The notes beneath the pieces were generated by a model that saw only the letters and a list, made by a program, of their open reading frames with translations, was not told where the DNA came from and did no database searches. Shown piece by piece: positions 33,192-41,675 of a DNA stretch of 64,000 bases (the stretch's first letter is position 1; each line of letters starts with the position of its first letter). The position numbers were made by a program, and so were the translations under genes. The stretch spans positions 2,771,501-2,835,500 of the forward strand of contig NZ_CP044067.1 in the NCBI RefSeq assembly GCF_008693385.1, written 5' to 3'. This DNA comes from Cupriavidus pauculus. Lineage in GTDB: Bacteria; Pseudomonadota; Gammaproteobacteria; Burkholderiales; Burkholderiaceae.

Positions 33192-33829
33192 GTCACGGGA
33201 CGGACGGTGCCGCGGGGAGCGCGATCGTCTACGTCGTCGATGACGACGAATCCATGCGCAACGCGGTGCGCATGCTGCTGCGGTCCGTGGGATTTCGCGT
33301 CGAGGTGTTTGCCACGGCCGCGGAGTTCCTGGAGCAGGAACTCGAGGATGCGCCCAGCTGCCTCGTGCTCGATGTTCGCCTGAAAGGGCAAAGCGGGCTG
33401 GCCGTTCAGCAGCAGATCATGGAGGAGCGGGTACCCATTCCGATCATCTTCATGACCGCGCACGGCGACATTGCGATGTCGGTCAAGGCCATGAAGGCCG
33501 GCGCCACGGACTTTCTCGCAAAGCCGTTTCGCGATCAGGACATGCTGGATGCGGTGGCGGACGCGCTCGCGCGCGACGAGGAACGCCGCAATTCCGACCG
33601 TTCGCTGTCCGAGCTGCGACGACGATACGACTCGCTCACGCCCCGTGAACGCGAGGTAATGGCGCTGGTGACGCGCGGGCTCATGAACAAGCAGATCGCT
33701 TCGGAGATGAGCCTCAGCGAGATCACGGTCAAGCTGCATCGCGGCCAGGCCATGCGCAAGATGGCCGCGCGGTCCCTCGCGGACCTCGTTCTCAAGGCCG
33801 AAGCCCTCGGCGTGGCGCCGGCCAACTGA
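33188..33829 (+). CDS. FixJ-type response regulator (REC + LuxR HTH)
   Basis: The 213-residue protein has a receiver domain (IVYVVDDDESMRNAVRMLL, phosphoacceptor D62 in LVLDVRLKG, T in FMTAHG, K in LAKPFRDQDML) and a LuxR/NarL helix-turn-helix (LTPREREVMALVTRGLMNKQIASEMSLSEITVKLHRGQAMRKM). Translation is coupled to the kinase by an ATGA overlap. It is the best candidate for the protein that binds the CCTATA-N6-TATAGG sites around it; FixJ-family regulators bind inverted repeats as dimers. Confidence 0.94.
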   Translation: MSHGTDGAAGSAIVYVVDDDESMRNAVRMLLRSVGFRVEVFATAAEFLEQELEDAPSCLVLDVRLKGQSGLAVQQQIMEERVPIPIIFMTAHGDIAMSVKAMKAGATDFLAKPFRDQDMLDAVADALARDEERRNSDRSLSELRRRYDSLTPREREVMALVTRGLMNKQIASEMSLSEITVKLHRGQAMRKMAARSLADLVLKAEALGVAPAN

Positions 33830-33935
33830 CCGCCGATGGCGTACCCGGCCCGGATCCGCGATGGATCCGGGTTTGGGATGGAGGGCGTCCCCGGATGGGG
33901 CGGTAGCGGGCGATTCCGCAAAAACCGGGCGTCAC

Positions 33936-33953
33936 CCTATACAAAGGTATAAG
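33936..33953. promoter_or_regulatory. CCTATA-N6-TATAGG motif, copy 4
   Basis: CCTATA-CAAAGG-TATAAG: the left arm is perfect and the right arm has one change. It lies between the FixJ-type regulator gene and the AraC gene, 134 bp before the AraC start. Confidence 0.5.
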
Positions 33954-34086
33954 GTCTACAAACTTAATCACGGCGTGCGTAAACGGATGTCTGTCTGGTT
34001 GTCGGCAAGCGGCTGATATACCTTGGAAGGCATGTTGGCGGTGCATGGTTGCACTGCCTTGCCAACCCCCAGATAGCAGGTTTGAC

Positions 34087-35058
34087 ATGACCGGAACTAC
34101 CGCATACAGCCCCGATATCAGTCCTGAACTCGCCACCCCGGTGCGCCCCGCGTTTGCCGACTCCCCGATCGGGGAGGAGGTCAACTGGCGTGAACACTCG
34201 GCGGGGCTGGACGCCACGGCCGTGCGTTCCCGGCATGTCCCCGTGGCACGCTGGATTCGCCCCGACGCGGGCCCGCTCGAGGTCAGCCACGATGGCTTCG
34301 ACGCGCATCACTGCATCGGCCTGAGCCTGCGCAGCCTCAATTGCACGTTCCAGTCGGCGGGCCGGCTGATCGTCCAGGGCCGCGTGGCGGCCGGCGCGGT
34401 GCAGATCACGGCGCCGCGCGTGCCCGTCAACGCCACGTTCGAATCGGCCAGCGACGTGCTGCACCTGTTCGTGCCGCAGGGCGTGCTGGCGGATTGCCAT
34501 CAGGATTTGTTCGGGCGTCCGCACAACGGCGATATCGTGCTGTCGGACCCGCGGCTGATCACCGATACGACGATGGAACGCCTGGGCCAGGCACTGGCGA
34601 TGGCGCATACGCAGGACCCGAGCCTGGGCCGCCTGTTCATCGACAGCGTGAGCCTCGCCATCGTGTCGCGTCTGGTCAGCAACCACTTCAACCGCGTGGC
34701 CACGCAGTCGCGCCACGTGTCGGGTCTGCCGGCATGGCGCCTGCGCCGGGTGGTGGAATATATCGACGCGCATCTCTCGGAGGCGATCGGCCTGGCCGAT
34801 ATCGCCGAGAGCGCGGGCCTGACGCGCATGCACTTTGCCGCGCAGTTCCGTCTTGCCACCGGCCTGCGTCCGCACGAATACCTGCTGCGCCGCCGGATCG
34901 AGCACGCACAGGATCTGCTGCGCGACGACAAGGGGAGTGTGCTGGACGTGGCGCTGCGCTGCGGCTTCCGCTCGCAGGCGCACTTCACGACGGTGTTTCG
35001 CCGCTTCGTGGGGGATACGCCTTACCGCTGGCGCAGCAAGGTCGCCGTCACGGGCTAG
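34087..35058 (+). CDS. AraC-family transcriptional regulator
   Basis: The 323-residue protein has a C-terminal AraC domain with two helix-turn-helix motifs: EAIGLADIAESAGLTRMHFAAQFRLATGLRPHEYLLRRRIEHAQ and SVLDVALRCGFRSQAHFTTVFRRFVGDTPYRWR. The first 220 residues are a sensor region without a recognised domain (VNWREHSAGLDATAVRSRHV near residue 35). The motif copy 4 lies upstream, so it may be under control of the two-component system. It is convergent with gntP across a GC-rich hairpin. The ATG follows an AGG by six bases. Confidence 0.88.
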   Translation: MTGTTAYSPDISPELATPVRPAFADSPIGEEVNWREHSAGLDATAVRSRHVPVARWIRPDAGPLEVSHDGFDAHHCIGLSLRSLNCTFQSAGRLIVQGRVAAGAVQITAPRVPVNATFESASDVLHLFVPQGVLADCHQDLFGRPHNGDIVLSDPRLITDTTMERLGQALAMAHTQDPSLGRLFIDSVSLAIVSRLVSNHFNRVATQSRHVSGLPAWRLRRVVEYIDAHLSEAIGLADIAESAGLTRMHFAAQFRLATGLRPHEYLLRRRIEHAQDLLRDDKGSVLDVALRCGFRSQAHFTTVFRRFVGDTPYRWRSKVAVTG

Positions 35059-35081
35059 GCGGCGCGCCGCGCGCGGCGCGT

Positions 35082-35106
35082 TCCCCTCTCCCGCGGGGAG
35101 AGGGGA
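35082..35106. repeat. REP-like palindrome between convergent genes
   Basis: TCCCCTCTCCC pairs perfectly with GGGAGAGGGGA around a GCG loop, followed by GC-rich sequence without a T run. Similar CCCTCTCCC hairpins are common intergenic elements in GC-rich proteobacteria. It separates the AraC gene from gntP and may act as a two-way terminator. Confidence 0.55.
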
Positions 35107-35124
35107 GCGGGGCAGGGGGAAGGG

Positions 35125-36477
35125 TCAAACGATTGTGGCCAGTCCCAGCGTCAGCAGCAGTGCCACCACGGAGATGATCGTCTCCGCGACCGACCAGGTC
35201 TTGAAGGTCTGGGTCACGGTCATGTTGAAGTACTCCTTCACCAGCCAGAAGCCCGCGTCGTTCACGTGCGACAGGATCAGCGAGCCGGCGCCGGTGGTCA
35301 GCACCAGCAGTTCCGGACGCGTGCCCGGCACGCTCGCCGCGATCGGCGCGACGATGCCGGCCGCCGTGGTCATCGCCACCGTGGCGGAACCCGTGGCGAT
35401 CCGGATCAGCACCGCCACCAGCCAGCCCAGCACGAGCACCGACACGTGCGCGCTCGTGGCCACATCGACGATGGCGTTCGAGATGCCCGAGTCGCGCAGC
35501 ACGCGGCCGAAGCCGCCGCCCGCGCCGACCACGAGCGTGATGATGGCGGTAGGCGCCACGCACTCGTTGGTGAACTTCAGGATGGTCTCGCGATTGAAGC
35601 CGCGTGCCTTGCCGAACGTGAAGAAGCTCACGAGCGTGCCGATCAGCAGCGCCATCACCGAGTTGCCGATCAGCTTCAGGAAGTCGTTGGCAAACGTCTT
35701 GGGCGTCGTGAACAGGTCCGCCCAGCTGCCGATCAGCATCAGGATTACCGGCAGCAGGATCGTGAACACCGTGATGCCGAAGCTCGGCAGTTCATGGCGT
35801 TCCGCCGCTTCCTCGGTCAGTTGCTCGGCCAGCGGGTTGATCGCGGGCAGATCGACGTAGCGGTCCATCAGGCGCGCGAACAACGGACCGGCGATGGCGG
35901 CCGTGGGAATGCCGACGATCAGCGCGTACATGATCGTGCGGCCCATATCGGCACCGTAGGCGGACACCGCGAGCAGCGCGGCCGGATGCGGCGGAATCAG
36001 GCCGTGCACGACCGAGAGACCCGCCACCATCGGAATCCCCACGAGCACCATCGACGTGCCTGTACGCTTGGCCACGTTGAAGGCAATGGGCACGAGCAGC
36101 ACGAAGCCCACTTCGAAGAACACGGGCAGGCCGACGATGAACGCGATGGTCACCATGGCCCAGTGCACGTTCTTCTCGCCGAAGAAGTCGATGAGCGTGA
36201 GCGCCACGCGCTCCGCGCCGCCGGACTCCGCCATCATCTTGCCGAGCATGGTGCCCAGCCCGATCACGAGCGCGATATGCCCGAGCGTGCCGCCGACGCC
36301 GGCCTCGAACGACTTGACGATGTCGCCCATCGGCATGCCCGACGAGAAACCGAGCAGCACCGAGACCACGACGAGCGTGATGAACGGGTTGAGCTTGAAC
36401 TTGGCGATCAGGATCACCAGCGCGATCACGGCGATCAGCGCGTACACCAATAGCGTGGTTCCGGTTACGGCACCCAT
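35125..36477 (-). CDS. GntP-family sugar acid/proton symporter
   Basis: The 450-residue protein has 12 or more membrane segments of the gluconate:H+ symporter family, e.g. ALVIGLGTMLGKMMAESGGAERVALTLIDFFGE and GLIPPHPAALLAVSAYGADMG, the latter carrying the family's HPAAL motif. GntP proteins import gluconate and related sugar acids; with its neighbours here a D-glucosaminate-type substrate is the best guess. It is the last gene of the RpiR-aminoacylase-RidA-GntP operon, 49 bp after ridA. Confidence 0.92.
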   Translation of the reverse strand: MGAVTGTTLLVYALIAVIALVILIAKFKLNPFITLVVVSVLLGFSSGMPMGDIVKSFEAGVGGTLGHIALVIGLGTMLGKMMAESGGAERVALTLIDFFGEKNVHWAMVTIAFIVGLPVFFEVGFVLLVPIAFNVAKRTGTSMVLVGIPMVAGLSVVHGLIPPHPAALLAVSAYGADMGRTIMYALIVGIPTAAIAGPLFARLMDRYVDLPAINPLAEQLTEEAAERHELPSFGITVFTILLPVILMLIGSWADLFTTPKTFANDFLKLIGNSVMALLIGTLVSFFTFGKARGFNRETILKFTNECVAPTAIITLVVGAGGGFGRVLRDSGISNAIVDVATSAHVSVLVLGWLVAVLIRIATGSATVAMTTAAGIVAPIAASVPGTRPELLVLTTGAGSLILSHVNDAGFWLVKEYFNMTVTQTFKTWSVAETIISVVALLLTLGLATIV

Positions 36478-36526
36478 GTTGTCTCCTTACGGATGTATGT
36501 TGATTGGCTCGTTGGGGAAAAAGGAA

Positions 36527-36910
36527 TTACCGCTTGTAGGCGATGCAGTCGATCTCGACCTTGCAATCGACGACCATCGACGACTGCACGCAGGCGCGGG
36601 CCGGCGGGTTCGCGCCGAAATACTGCTTGAAGATCTTGTTGAACGATGCGAAGTCGCGCGCATCGTCCAGCCATACGCCGCAGCGCACGATGTGCTCGGG
36701 GCCGTAGCCCGCCTCGGCGAGGATCGCCAGCACGTTCCGGATGGCCTGATGCGTCTGCGGCACGATGCCGCCGTCGACGACTTCGCCGTCGACCATCGGG
36801 ACCTGGCCCGAAACATAGAGCCAGCCGTCGGCGCTGACCGCGCGGGCAAAGGGCATGTGCTGGCCACCGGTGCCGGTGCCGCCTTCCACGCCGTATCGTT
36901 TGATTTCCAT
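36527..36910 (-). CDS. RidA-family enamine/imine deaminase
   Basis: The 127-residue protein has the RidA/YjgF pattern: PFARAVSADGWLYVSGQVPM, GGIVPQTHQAIRNVLAILAEAGYG, and RACVQSSMVVDCKVEIDCIAYKR at the end. The substrate-binding arginine that usually reads R-x-C/T-V is present in PPARACVQ. RidA hydrolyses the reactive enamine/imine products of PLP dehydratases; a PLP dehydratase is encoded in the divergent operon. It sits 29 bp after the aminoacylase gene and 49 bp before gntP. Confidence 0.9.
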   Translation of the reverse strand: MEIKRYGVEGGTGTGGQHMPFARAVSADGWLYVSGQVPMVDGEVVDGGIVPQTHQAIRNVLAILAEAGYGPEHIVRCGVWLDDARDFASFNKIFKQYFGANPPARACVQSSMVVDCKVEIDCIAYKR

Positions 36911-36939
36911 TGGGGATTCCCGTGGAGAAGTGGAAAGAT

Positions 36940-38412
36940 CTATGCGCGCGCCGCCGGCGCGCGCGGGAGAAAGCGCCCCGCGCGCAGACCCGTGGGCGCG
37001 CGGTGCTGCCATGAGAGTTCGCCATTGACCCAGACCGCCTCGATGCCCTCGGCCGGCGCCACCGGCTCGGTGAACGTCGCGGCGTCGCGGATCGTGGCGG
37101 GGTCGAACAGCACGAGGTCGGCCCAGTAGCCCTCGCGCACGAAGCCGCGTCCGGCCAGGCCGAAGCGCTCGGCGGAGAGGCCCGTCATCTTGTTGACGGC
37201 CACCGTGAGCGGAAACAGTTCGCGGTCGCGCGCGTAGTGGCCCAGCACGCGTGGGAATGCGCCCCACAGCCGCGGATGCGGCAGCGGGTCGTTGGGCAGG
37301 CCGTCGGAGCCGATGACCGTGGCCGGGTGGCGCAGGATGCGATCGACGTCGGCGTCTTCCATGCCGTGATACACGGCGCCGGCCGGTTGCAGGCGGCGCG
37401 CGGCCGCATGCAGATCCACGCCCCATTCGGCCGCGATATCGGCGAGCAGGCGGCCGCCCATCGCGGGCTCGGGCTCGGACCACGTGATCAGGATGTCGAA
37501 GTCGCTCGTCACCTGCTTGAGGTCGAGCGTCGAAGAACTGGCCGCATAGGGGTAGCAGTCGCAGCCGACCTGTTGCCAGCGCTGGGCCTGTTCGAGCGCG
37601 CCCAGCACCTCGCCGCTGCGGCCCCAGTTGGCCACGCCCGCGCACTTGAGGTGCGAGATCACGACGGGCACGCGCGCATGGCGGCCGATGCGGAACGCTT
37701 CGTCCATCGCGTCGAGGATCTCGGCGAATTCGCTGCGCAGATGGGTCGCATAGAGGCCGCCGGCGTTCGCAAGCGGCTCGGCCAGCGCCAGCACTTCTTC
37801 GGTGGGCGCCGAGAATGCGTTCGCATACGCGAGTCCCGTGGACAGGCCGAGCGCACCGGCATCCAGCGCCTCCTGCAGCTGCGCGCGCATGGCCGCGATT
37901 TCCGCGGCGGTGGCCGCGCGGTCGAAGCGGTCCATATGGTTGCTGCGCAGCGCCGTGTGGCCCACGAGCGCGGCCACGTTGACGGCCGGCTGCGCGGCAT
38001 CGACCGCCGCCACGTAGCTGCGGAAGTCGGGGTAGCGGAAGGCCTCGGCATGGCCGAGCAGGTTCATCGGGTCCGGCGGGTCGCCCGCGAGCGTGACCGG
38101 CGCCGCGCTGATGCCGCAGTTGCCGACGATCACGGTGGTCACGCCCTGCGAGAGCTTGGGCGTCATGGCCGGTTCGCGCACGACATTGGTGTCGTCGTGC
38201 GTGTGCACGTCGATAAAGCCCGGGGCCAGCGCGAGGCCATGGCCTTCGACCACATGCGCGGCGCTGTCGGGGTCGATCGGCGTGTCTTCGTCAAGCCATG
38301 CGATGCGCGCGATGCGGCCATCGCGCACGCCGACGTCGGCCATGCGCGGGGCCGCGCCGGAACCGTCCAGCAGCAGCACGCAGCGAATCAGGGTATCGAA
38401 CAGGTGGGGCAT
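36940..38412 (-). CDS. N-acyl-D-amino-acid deacylase (D-aminoacylase)
   Basis: The 490-residue amidohydrolase has the metal ligands expected for D-aminoacylases: GFIDVHTHDD (H70, H72) and the bridging cysteine in VGNCGIS (C99), plus the family segments SQGVTTVIVGNCG, STGLAYANAFSAPTEEVLALAEPL and PVVISHLKCAG. These enzymes hydrolyse the N-acyl group from N-acyl-D-amino acids. In this operon N-acetyl-D-glucosaminate, which has D configuration at C2, is a plausible substrate. It starts one base after the RpiR stop (GTG-like start region resolved to the ATG of MPHLFDTL) and is therefore coupled. Confidence 0.92.
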   Translation of the reverse strand: MPHLFDTLIRCVLLLDGSGAAPRMADVGVRDGRIARIAWLDEDTPIDPDSAAHVVEGHGLALAPGFIDVHTHDDTNVVREPAMTPKLSQGVTTVIVGNCGISAAPVTLAGDPPDPMNLLGHAEAFRYPDFRSYVAAVDAAQPAVNVAALVGHTALRSNHMDRFDRAATAAEIAAMRAQLQEALDAGALGLSTGLAYANAFSAPTEEVLALAEPLANAGGLYATHLRSEFAEILDAMDEAFRIGRHARVPVVISHLKCAGVANWGRSGEVLGALEQAQRWQQVGCDCYPYAASSSTLDLKQVTSDFDILITWSEPEPAMGGRLLADIAAEWGVDLHAAARRLQPAGAVYHGMEDADVDRILRHPATVIGSDGLPNDPLPHPRLWGAFPRVLGHYARDRELFPLTVAVNKMTGLSAERFGLAGRGFVREGYWADLVLFDPATIRDAATFTEPVAPAEGIEAVWVNGELSWQHRAPTGLRAGRFLPRAPAARA

Positions 38413-38413
38413 G

Positions 38414-39313
38414 TCAGTCTCCCAGCGGCTGGCGGCTATCGGCGTGCGTGCCGCGGTGGTCGTCCAGCACATACTTGATGCGGCGCAGACGTTCCTGGCT
38501 CTGGTCCTGGTGCAGCAGCGCGATCTGGGTCGCCAGCACGTCGAGCACGAGCAGCATCGCGTAGCGCGAGGCCGACGGCTTGAAGATAAAGTCGGTCTCG
38601 AGCGTGCGCACCGGCAGCAGCACGTCCGCCAGCGCGGCCAGCGGAGAGCCGAGCGCGGTCACCGCGACGAGCTTCGCGCCGTATTCGCGCGCGATCTCGC
38701 AACTGGCGAGCATCTCGGGCACGTTGCCGCTCGCGGAGAACGCCAGTACCACGTCGTCGCGCACGAGGGTGGCGGCCATCATCTTCTGGAGCAGCGCATC
38801 GTGATAGCTCGCGGCCGGATGGCCGAGCCGCGCGAGCCGGTGACTGGCTTCATCGGCGAGCATCGTCGAGGCACCGCCCATGCCAAAAGCGTAGACCATG
38901 CGGGCATCGCACAACAGGCGCGCGGCGGTTTCGATGCGTTCGGGGTCGATCATCTTGCGATTGGCATCGAGCGCGGCCACCGCGTCGGCATGGACGCGAT
39001 CGGCCAGCGTGGCCGGTGCGGCCTCGTGCGCGCCGCCCGCGTGGGCGCCGCCGCTCGGCAGAAACCGCGAGCCCACGGCAGTGGCCTGCGCCAGCCGCAG
39101 CTTCAGGTCACGCACATCGCGGCAGCCCAGCGCCTTGGCCAGGCGCGTCACGCTCGCCTCGCTGACCCCGGCCTTTCGCGCGAGCGCGTTGATGCTCGCG
39201 GCCGCGGCGCCGGCGACATCTTCGAGGATCACCTGCGCCACCTTCTGCTCGGCCAGCCGCAGCGCGGGGCCGCGCTCGGCGATGCGGGTGAGGATGTCGA
39301 AGGGGGCGGTCAT
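38414..39313 (-). CDS. MurR/RpiR-family transcriptional regulator
   Basis: The 299-residue protein has the RpiR helix-turn-helix (KVAQVILEDVAGAAAASINALARKAGVSEASVTRLAKALGC, about 20-65) and a C-terminal SIS domain with the sugar-phosphate-binding pattern VYAFGMGGASTMLADEASHRLARLG and ALVLAFSASGNVPEML-like DDVVLAFSASG. RpiR proteins sense sugar phosphates; KDPG, made by the divergent operon, is a likely effector. It is the first gene of its operon. The 92-bp gap to the divergent dehydratase gene carries two inverted repeats. Confidence 0.92.
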   Translation of the reverse strand: MTAPFDILTRIAERGPALRLAEQKVAQVILEDVAGAAAASINALARKAGVSEASVTRLAKALGCRDVRDLKLRLAQATAVGSRFLPSGGAHAGGAHEAAPATLADRVHADAVAALDANRKMIDPERIETAARLLCDARMVYAFGMGGASTMLADEASHRLARLGHPAASYHDALLQKMMAATLVRDDVVLAFSASGNVPEMLASCEIAREYGAKLVAVTALGSPLAALADVLLPVRTLETDFIFKPSASRYAMLLVLDVLATQIALLHQDQSQERLRRIKYVLDDHRGTHADSRQPLGD

Positions 39314-39322
39314 GGCGTCTCG

Positions 39323-39372
39323 TGTTACTTTCTAACAAACGGTGGCGCATGGTAATTTCCCGCTATTATTAC
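39323..39372. promoter_or_regulatory. Divergent regulatory region with two inverted repeats
   Basis: The first repeat is TGTTA-CTTTC-TAACA (39323-39337), ten bases upstream of the RpiR start codon on the other strand; the second is GTAAT-N11-ATTAC (39352-39372). They lie between the two divergent operons and are candidate RpiR operators. Confidence 0.5.
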
Positions 39373-39405
39373 GTCAACCCGCGTATTTACCCCAAAGCAA
39401 TAACG

Positions 39406-40680
39406 ATGCATGAGACAAAGTATCAGCCGGGCATGATCGACCCGGTGAACAAGGCACTGGGCCGTCTGCCGGCGCCCCTGGCCCCGGACTCGGCAGGCGA
39501 AGTCGGCTGGCGACTGCTCGACGAAGACCTGAGCCTGCCCGCCGCGGTGCTCTACGAGGATCGTCTGGCGCACAACCTCGACTGGATGCGCCGCTTCATG
39601 GGCGAGTACGGCGTGCAGCTCGCGCCGCATGGCAAGACCACGATGGCCCCGAAGCTGTTCGCGCGCCAGCTCGCGGAAGGCGCATGGGGCATCACGCTCG
39701 CCACCGCGCACCAGACGGCCGCCGCCCATGCCCACGGCGTCACGCGCGTGCTGATGGCCAATCAGCTCGTCGGCCGACGCAATATGGAAATCATCGCGGA
39801 CCTGCTGCAGGACCCCGATTTCGAATTCTTCACGCTCGTGGATTCCGCCGAGCTCGTCGATCGGCTCGGTGCGTTCTTCCACCAGCGCGGGCAGCGACTG
39901 CAGGTGCTGCTCGAGGTCGGTGTGACAGGGGGCCGCACGGGTGTGCGCGACGCCGCGCAGCAGGCCGCGGTGCTGGCCGCGCTGCAACGCTGGCCCCATG
40001 CGCTCTCGCTGGCGGGCGTGGAAGTGTACGAAGGGGTCGTGCAACAGGAGTCCGAGGTCCGCGCATTCCTGCGCCGCACGGTCGCCGTCACGCGCGAACT
40101 CGCGGCGGCCGGCGCGTTCGGCCGGCAGCCCGTCATCCTGTCGGGCGCCGGGTCGGCGTGGTACGACGTCGTGGCCGAGGAGTTTTCCGGCGCGAACATC
40201 GGTGCCCCGGTCGACGTCGTGCTGCGCCCCGGCTGCTACCTCACGCACGACGTCGGTATCTACCGCGCCGCGCAGGAACGCATCCTCGCGGGCAACCCCG
40301 TTGCGCAGAAGATGCGCGAAGGCCTGTTGCCCGCGTTGCAGCTGTGGGCCTACGTGCAATCGATTCCCGAACCGGGCCGCGCGATCGTCGGCCTTGGCAA
40401 GCGCGACGCGGCGTTCGACGCGGGCCTGCCGATTCCCGCGCGCCACTACCGGCCGCAGGGCGCGACCACGGCGCCGGTGGACACCCCGCCGCATTGGAAG
40501 ATCACGGGCATGATGGACCAGCATGCCTACCTCGAGATTCGTGCTGGCGATGACCTGCGCGTCGGCGATATGATTGCCTTCGACATCTCGCATCCGTGCC
40601 TGACGTTCGACAAGTGGCGCCATATTCCGGTGCTCGACCGTCAGTTCCGCGTCATCGATATCGTGCAGACCTTCTTCTGA
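39406..40680 (+). CDS. PLP-dependent dehydratase/deaminase of the D-threonine aldolase / DSD1 family, possible D-glucosaminate dehydratase
   Basis: The 424-residue fold-type III PLP enzyme has the lysine in QLAPHGKTTMAPKLF (K77) and, near the C-terminus, a metal-binding-like SHPCLTFDKWR. Relatives include D-threonine aldolase and D-serine dehydratase; from memory, the D-glucosaminate dehydratase of Pseudomonas also belongs here. The next two genes encode KDG kinase and KDPG aldolase, which would consume 2-keto-3-deoxygluconate, the product of D-glucosaminate dehydration. This context favours D-glucosaminate over a plain D-amino acid. The ATG of MHETKYQPG is used; the frame is open 28 codons further into the regulatory region. 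Confidence 0.85.
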   Translation: MHETKYQPGMIDPVNKALGRLPAPLAPDSAGEVGWRLLDEDLSLPAAVLYEDRLAHNLDWMRRFMGEYGVQLAPHGKTTMAPKLFARQLAEGAWGITLATAHQTAAAHAHGVTRVLMANQLVGRRNMEIIADLLQDPDFEFFTLVDSAELVDRLGAFFHQRGQRLQVLLEVGVTGGRTGVRDAAQQAAVLAALQRWPHALSLAGVEVYEGVVQQESEVRAFLRRTVAVTRELAAAGAFGRQPVILSGAGSAWYDVVAEEFSGANIGAPVDVVLRPGCYLTHDVGIYRAAQERILAGNPVAQKMREGLLPALQLWAYVQSIPEPGRAIVGLGKRDAAFDAGLPIPARHYRPQGATTAPVDTPPHWKITGMMDQHAYLEIRAGDDLRVGDMIAFDISHPCLTFDKWRHIPVLDRQFRVIDIVQTFF

Positions 40681-40694
40681 GGAGCGACTGCGAC

Positions 40695-41630
40695 ATGAGC
40701 ATCGACATTCTTGCCTACGGCGAGCCGCTGGTGGAATTCAACCAGCAGCCCGACGATCCCGCGCGCTACCTGCAGGGTTTTGGCGGCGATACATCGAACT
40801 TCTGCATCGCGGCCGCGCGCCAGGGAGCCACCACGGGCTACATCGCCGCCGTCGGCGCCGACAGCTTCGGCGAGCGCCTGCGCGAGCTGTGGACGCGCGA
40901 ACGCGTGGATACGCGCCACGTCAGCGTGAATCCCTCCGCGCCCACGGGCGTGTATTTCGTCTCGCACGACAGCCACGGCCATCGGTTCGACTACCTGCGC
41001 GAAGGTTCGGCGGCGGCCCGCTACCATCACGAGCAGCTACCGCTTGCCGCCATCGCGCAGGCACGCTTTCTTCACGTGTCGGGCATCAGCCTCGCCATCA
41101 GCACGAGCGCGTGCGACGCGGGCCTCGCCGCGATGGAGCATGCGCGCAAGGCCGGCGTGCAGGTTTCGCTGGACACCAATCTGCGCCTGCGGCTGTGGTC
41201 GCTCGCCCGCGCGCGCGGCATCATGCGCGAGGCCTTTTCGCTGACCGATATCTGCCTGCCCAGCTGGGACGACATCACGGTGCTGACCGGACTCGACGAC
41301 CGCGACGCGATCGTCGATTACCTGCTGGGCTGCGGCATCGGCCTGATTGCGCTGAAGCTGGGCGAGGAGGGCAGCTATGTGGCCACGCCCGAATCGCGCG
41401 CGCTGGTGCCGCCGTTCCCCGTGGAGCCGCTCGACGCCACGGGCGCCGGCGATTGCTTCGGCGGCAGCTTTATCGCGCGGCTCGCGGCCGGCGCCGATCC
41501 GTTCGCGGCCGCGCGCTACGCCAATGTGGCCGCCGCCCTGTCCACGACCGGTTATGGCGCGGTAGCGCCGATCCCGCGCGCGGAGGCCGTGCTCGCGCGG
41601 CTGGAACATTCGGTCTCCGTGATTGCCTGA
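40695..41630 (+). CDS. kdgK: 2-keto-3-deoxygluconate kinase (PfkB family)
   Basis: The 311-residue ribokinase-type sugar kinase begins with the KDG-kinase pattern DILAYGEPLVEFNQQP and YLQGFGGDTSNFCIAAARQGA, and ends its active site with DATGAGDCFGGSFIARLAAG, where the GAGD aspartate is the catalytic base. It would phosphorylate 2-keto-3-deoxygluconate to KDPG with ATP. It lies 14 bp after the dehydratase gene with a GAGGAG ribosome binding site and 45 bp before eda. Confidence 0.9.
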   Translation: MSIDILAYGEPLVEFNQQPDDPARYLQGFGGDTSNFCIAAARQGATTGYIAAVGADSFGERLRELWTRERVDTRHVSVNPSAPTGVYFVSHDSHGHRFDYLREGSAAARYHHEQLPLAAIAQARFLHVSGISLAISTSACDAGLAAMEHARKAGVQVSLDTNLRLRLWSLARARGIMREAFSLTDICLPSWDDITVLTGLDDRDAIVDYLLGCGIGLIALKLGEEGSYVATPESRALVPPFPVEPLDATGAGDCFGGSFIARLAAGADPFAAARYANVAAALSTTGYGAVAPIPRAEAVLARLEHSVSVIA

Positions 41631-41675
41631 TTCTTATGCCGGGCCAGTATCGGCCCGGCCCAAACGCTCAATGTC

